Shown here: one piece after another, positions 42,288 through 43,880 of the stretch | Position numbering within the stretch: position 1 is the first letter of the stretch | Layout of the letters: the number at the start of each line of letters is the position of its first letter | Origin: Tsukamurella spumae | GTDB lineage: Bacteria > Actinomycetota > Actinomycetes > Mycobacteriales > Mycobacteriaceae | Direction of reading: 5' to 3' | NCBI RefSeq assembly: GCF_012396015.1 | Contig: NZ_JAAXOQ010000032.1 | Coordinates: forward strand, 1 to 43,880 | Length of the DNA stretch: 43,880 bases | The notes under the pieces: model-generated | What the model saw: only the letters and a program-made list of their open reading frames with translations | Told to the model about the DNA's origin: nothing | The model's database searches: none | Position numbers and translations under genes: made by a program

Positions 42288-42722
42288 GTGGTCCCCGAGT
42301 ACGCGCACCTCACGGAGGCCGACGTCGAAACGCTCGGCGCGGAGTTGGATGCGATCCGGCGCGACATCGAGGCCGTGCGCGGCGAGACCGACGTGCAGTA
42401 CCTGCAGCGCACCATCGCCGCTCAGCGCGGGCTCGAGGTAGCGGGCCGGCTGATGCTGCTGGGGGCGCACAAGCGGGGCTTCTGGTGGGGTTCCGCGGCC
42501 ACCCTCGGCGTTGCGAAGATCATCGAGAACATGGAGCTCGGGCACAACGTCATGCACGGGCAGTGGGATTGGATGAACGATCCCGAGGTGCATTCGACGA
42601 CGTGGGAGTGGGACCACGCGGGCACGTCGCGCCTGTGGAAGCACACCCACAACTACGTGCACCACAAGTACACGAACGTCCTGGACATGGACGACGACGT
42701 GGGCTTCAAGACGATCCGGGTC
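42288..42722 (+). pseudogene. Fatty acid desaturase, N-terminal fragment
   Basis: About 145 residues of an acyl-CoA/acyl-lipid desaturase of a type common in Mycobacteriales: VPEYAHLTEADVE, then first histidine box HNVMH and second HTHNYVHH, ending at DDDVGFKTIRVTR. Intact enzymes have about 380-400 residues and a third histidine box, absent here. After about 42722 the frame continues into unrelated sequence. The first few codons are also lost or replaced by the GTG at 42288. A non-functional remnant. Confidence 0.8.
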
Positions 42723-42849
42723 ACGCGGAATCAGTCGCCACCGGTTGATGATGCGGACCACCTGGACGACTCGCGCGGCGTGCGTCACCAGGTCGCGGGC
42801 TGTCTGACTATGTCCGCAATCCTGGTGACCGCTCACCGTTCCGATGTCA

Positions 42850-43791
42850 TCACCACGAGTAGTCGCGGGCCGCGGGAGGTGTCCAGATTCCGGCGTCGCG
42901 GAGGCGGTCGACGACCGGGGCGAAGCCCTCGATCTCCTGCGCGCTCCACAGTGGGAAGTTGATCAGGATGTTCGACGCCGCTGTGTTCTTCTTGATGGAG
43001 ACGAGTTTCTCGGCCACCTGATCGGGGGTGCCGATCAGCTTGAGCATGGAGCCAGCACCACCGAAGGCCATTGTGGCCTGCTCGTCGCCCATCTTCGCAT
43101 ACTGAGCGCGAGAGGACTCGATGGAACCGAGCACATCGGCGGCGATCTCCCTCGTGGCCTCCGGATTAATCGACGCACGCAGCCGTTCCCACTCTTCCTC
43201 TGCTCGCCCCTCCTCGTCGCGAACCAGTGCGATCGCGAACGGACAGGTGGCGACGGTCCGGCCCGTCGCGGCGGTCGCCTCCGAAAGCCGGGCGTCGACG
43301 GCGCGCAGCGCCTCCTCGTCGGACGCGAGCGTCACGAGCTGGTCACAGAACCTGGCGGCGAACGCCGTCCCAGCCGGAGACGCGCCCGCACTCACGAGGA
43401 GGGGCGTCGGCGCCTGCATTGTGCGCGGCTTCTTGATCCGGCCGCGCACCTGGTAGTAGTCCCCGTTGACGTCGATCGGCTCGATCTCGTTCCAGAGGCG
43501 GATCACGATGTCGGTGAACTCGCTGGCCATGTCGTAGCGTTTGTCGTGCTCGACGAATTCCTCGCCGAAGAGCGCTGCCTCGTCGGCGCTGAAACCGGTG
43601 ACGACGTTCCAGCCCCAACGACCCTCGCTGAACGCGTCCAGTGTCGCCCCCATGCGGGCGACGTGGGCGGGCTTGTGGTGAGTCGTGTGGAACGTAGAGA
43701 TCACGCCAATGTGCTCAGTAGCGGTGAGCAAGGCCATCGCGAGCAACGGTGCAGGGACTGCTGCACGATCGGGTGACAGTGTCGGTGTCAT
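42850..43791 (-). pseudogene. LLM-class flavin-dependent oxidoreductase, 5'-truncated
   Basis: 313 codons. From LLTATEHIGVISTFHTTHHKP onward it matches luciferase-like monooxygenases of the nitrilotriacetate/dimethylsulfone/RutA type (WNVVTGF, DEWGE-like DYYQVRGRIKKPR, LLVSAGASPAGTAFAARFCD). The usual N-terminal ~60 residues with the first beta-strand are missing. Instead the frame begins 20 codons earlier in sequence from the end of an IS3-type element, whose transposase stop overlaps its ATG (43788-43791). An FMN/flavin-using enzyme without its first strands is unlikely to work. Confidence 0.75.
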
Positions 43792-43880
43792 GCCGCTGAG
43801 GCGGCTGTGTTGATGATCGTCTCGTATTCGACGGGCGTCAACCGGCCGAGGCGGACCTGACGGCGTCGGCGGTGGTAGGT
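43788..43880 (-). mobile_element. IS3-family transposase, C-terminal end (off the window)
   Basis: The last 30 residues, YHRRRRQVRLGRLTPVEYE followed by TIINTAASAA and a stop, are the well-known C terminus of IS3-type OrfB (integrase) proteins. The rest lies outside the window. Its end and flank interrupt the LLM oxidoreductase gene. Confidence 0.8.

Noticed and set aside
1-43880. CRISPR arrays, tRNA or rRNA genes
   Set aside because: No regular spaced direct repeats and no recognisable tRNA or rRNA sequence seen by eye on either strand.

Overview
The window is GC-rich actinobacterial chromosome. GTG starts and 4-base ATGA/GTGA stop-start overlaps are frequent, a possible MCE protein start lies at the left edge, and the copper amine oxidase and exopolysaccharide genes look actinobacterial. 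Order Mycobacteriales fits best (Tsukamurella, Gordonia, Williamsia or Dietzia type). The genus is inference; there is no rRNA or tRNA gene to settle it.

Region 1 (1-9742) is a catabolic unit. A PucR-type regulator, missing its DNA-binding half, lies divergent to six tightly packed genes: aldehyde dehydrogenase, copper amine oxidase, tandem universal stress protein, APC permease, GABA aminotransferase and succinate-semialdehyde dehydrogenase. Together they can import an amine such as putrescine and take it via aminobutyraldehyde, GABA and succinate semialdehyde to succinate.

Region 2 (9743-31453) is an exopolysaccharide locus. It holds a WcaJ-type initiating transferase, a nucleotide-sugar block (cytidylyltransferase, two Methyltransf_13/14-type methyltransferases, PIG-L deacetylase, extended SDR, 3,5-epimerase, class III aminotransferase), several glycosyltransferases (one a GT2-GT4 fusion), a flippase, a WecG/TagA-type transferase, a Wzz-like chain-length protein and a DUF4832-type lipoprotein. 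I see no polymerase and no BY-kinase. A two-gene island (20629-22381: unknown protein plus XRE/ImmA-IrrE peptidase) is inserted in the middle and resembles a toxin-antitoxin or phage-type regulatory pair.

Region 3 (31454-35747) holds single genes: a ferritin-like metal-dependent hydrolase, a small KOW/SH3-like protein, an AraC regulator divergent to an exported alpha/beta hydrolase, and a small lipoprotein.

Region 4 (about 35750-43880) is accessory and less GC-rich in its middle. It begins with hairpins and iterated 12-mers, then a minus-strand module of a ribbon-helix-helix protein, a 23-codon leader, a degenerate tyrosine recombinase and a DDE-transposase-like protein. Next comes a Fic gene whose reading frame is broken at three tandem GCGAA units, then an unknown protein with a C-terminal zinc-finger-like motif. 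The right end is decayed: a fatty-acid desaturase fragment, an LLM flavin oxidoreductase missing its N terminus, and the C-terminal end of an IS3-type transposase running off the window.

The best candidates for undescribed biology are the recombinase/DDE module with its iterated sites, the Fic gene with its pentanucleotide repeat, and the amino/branched-sugar pathway of the exopolysaccharide locus.
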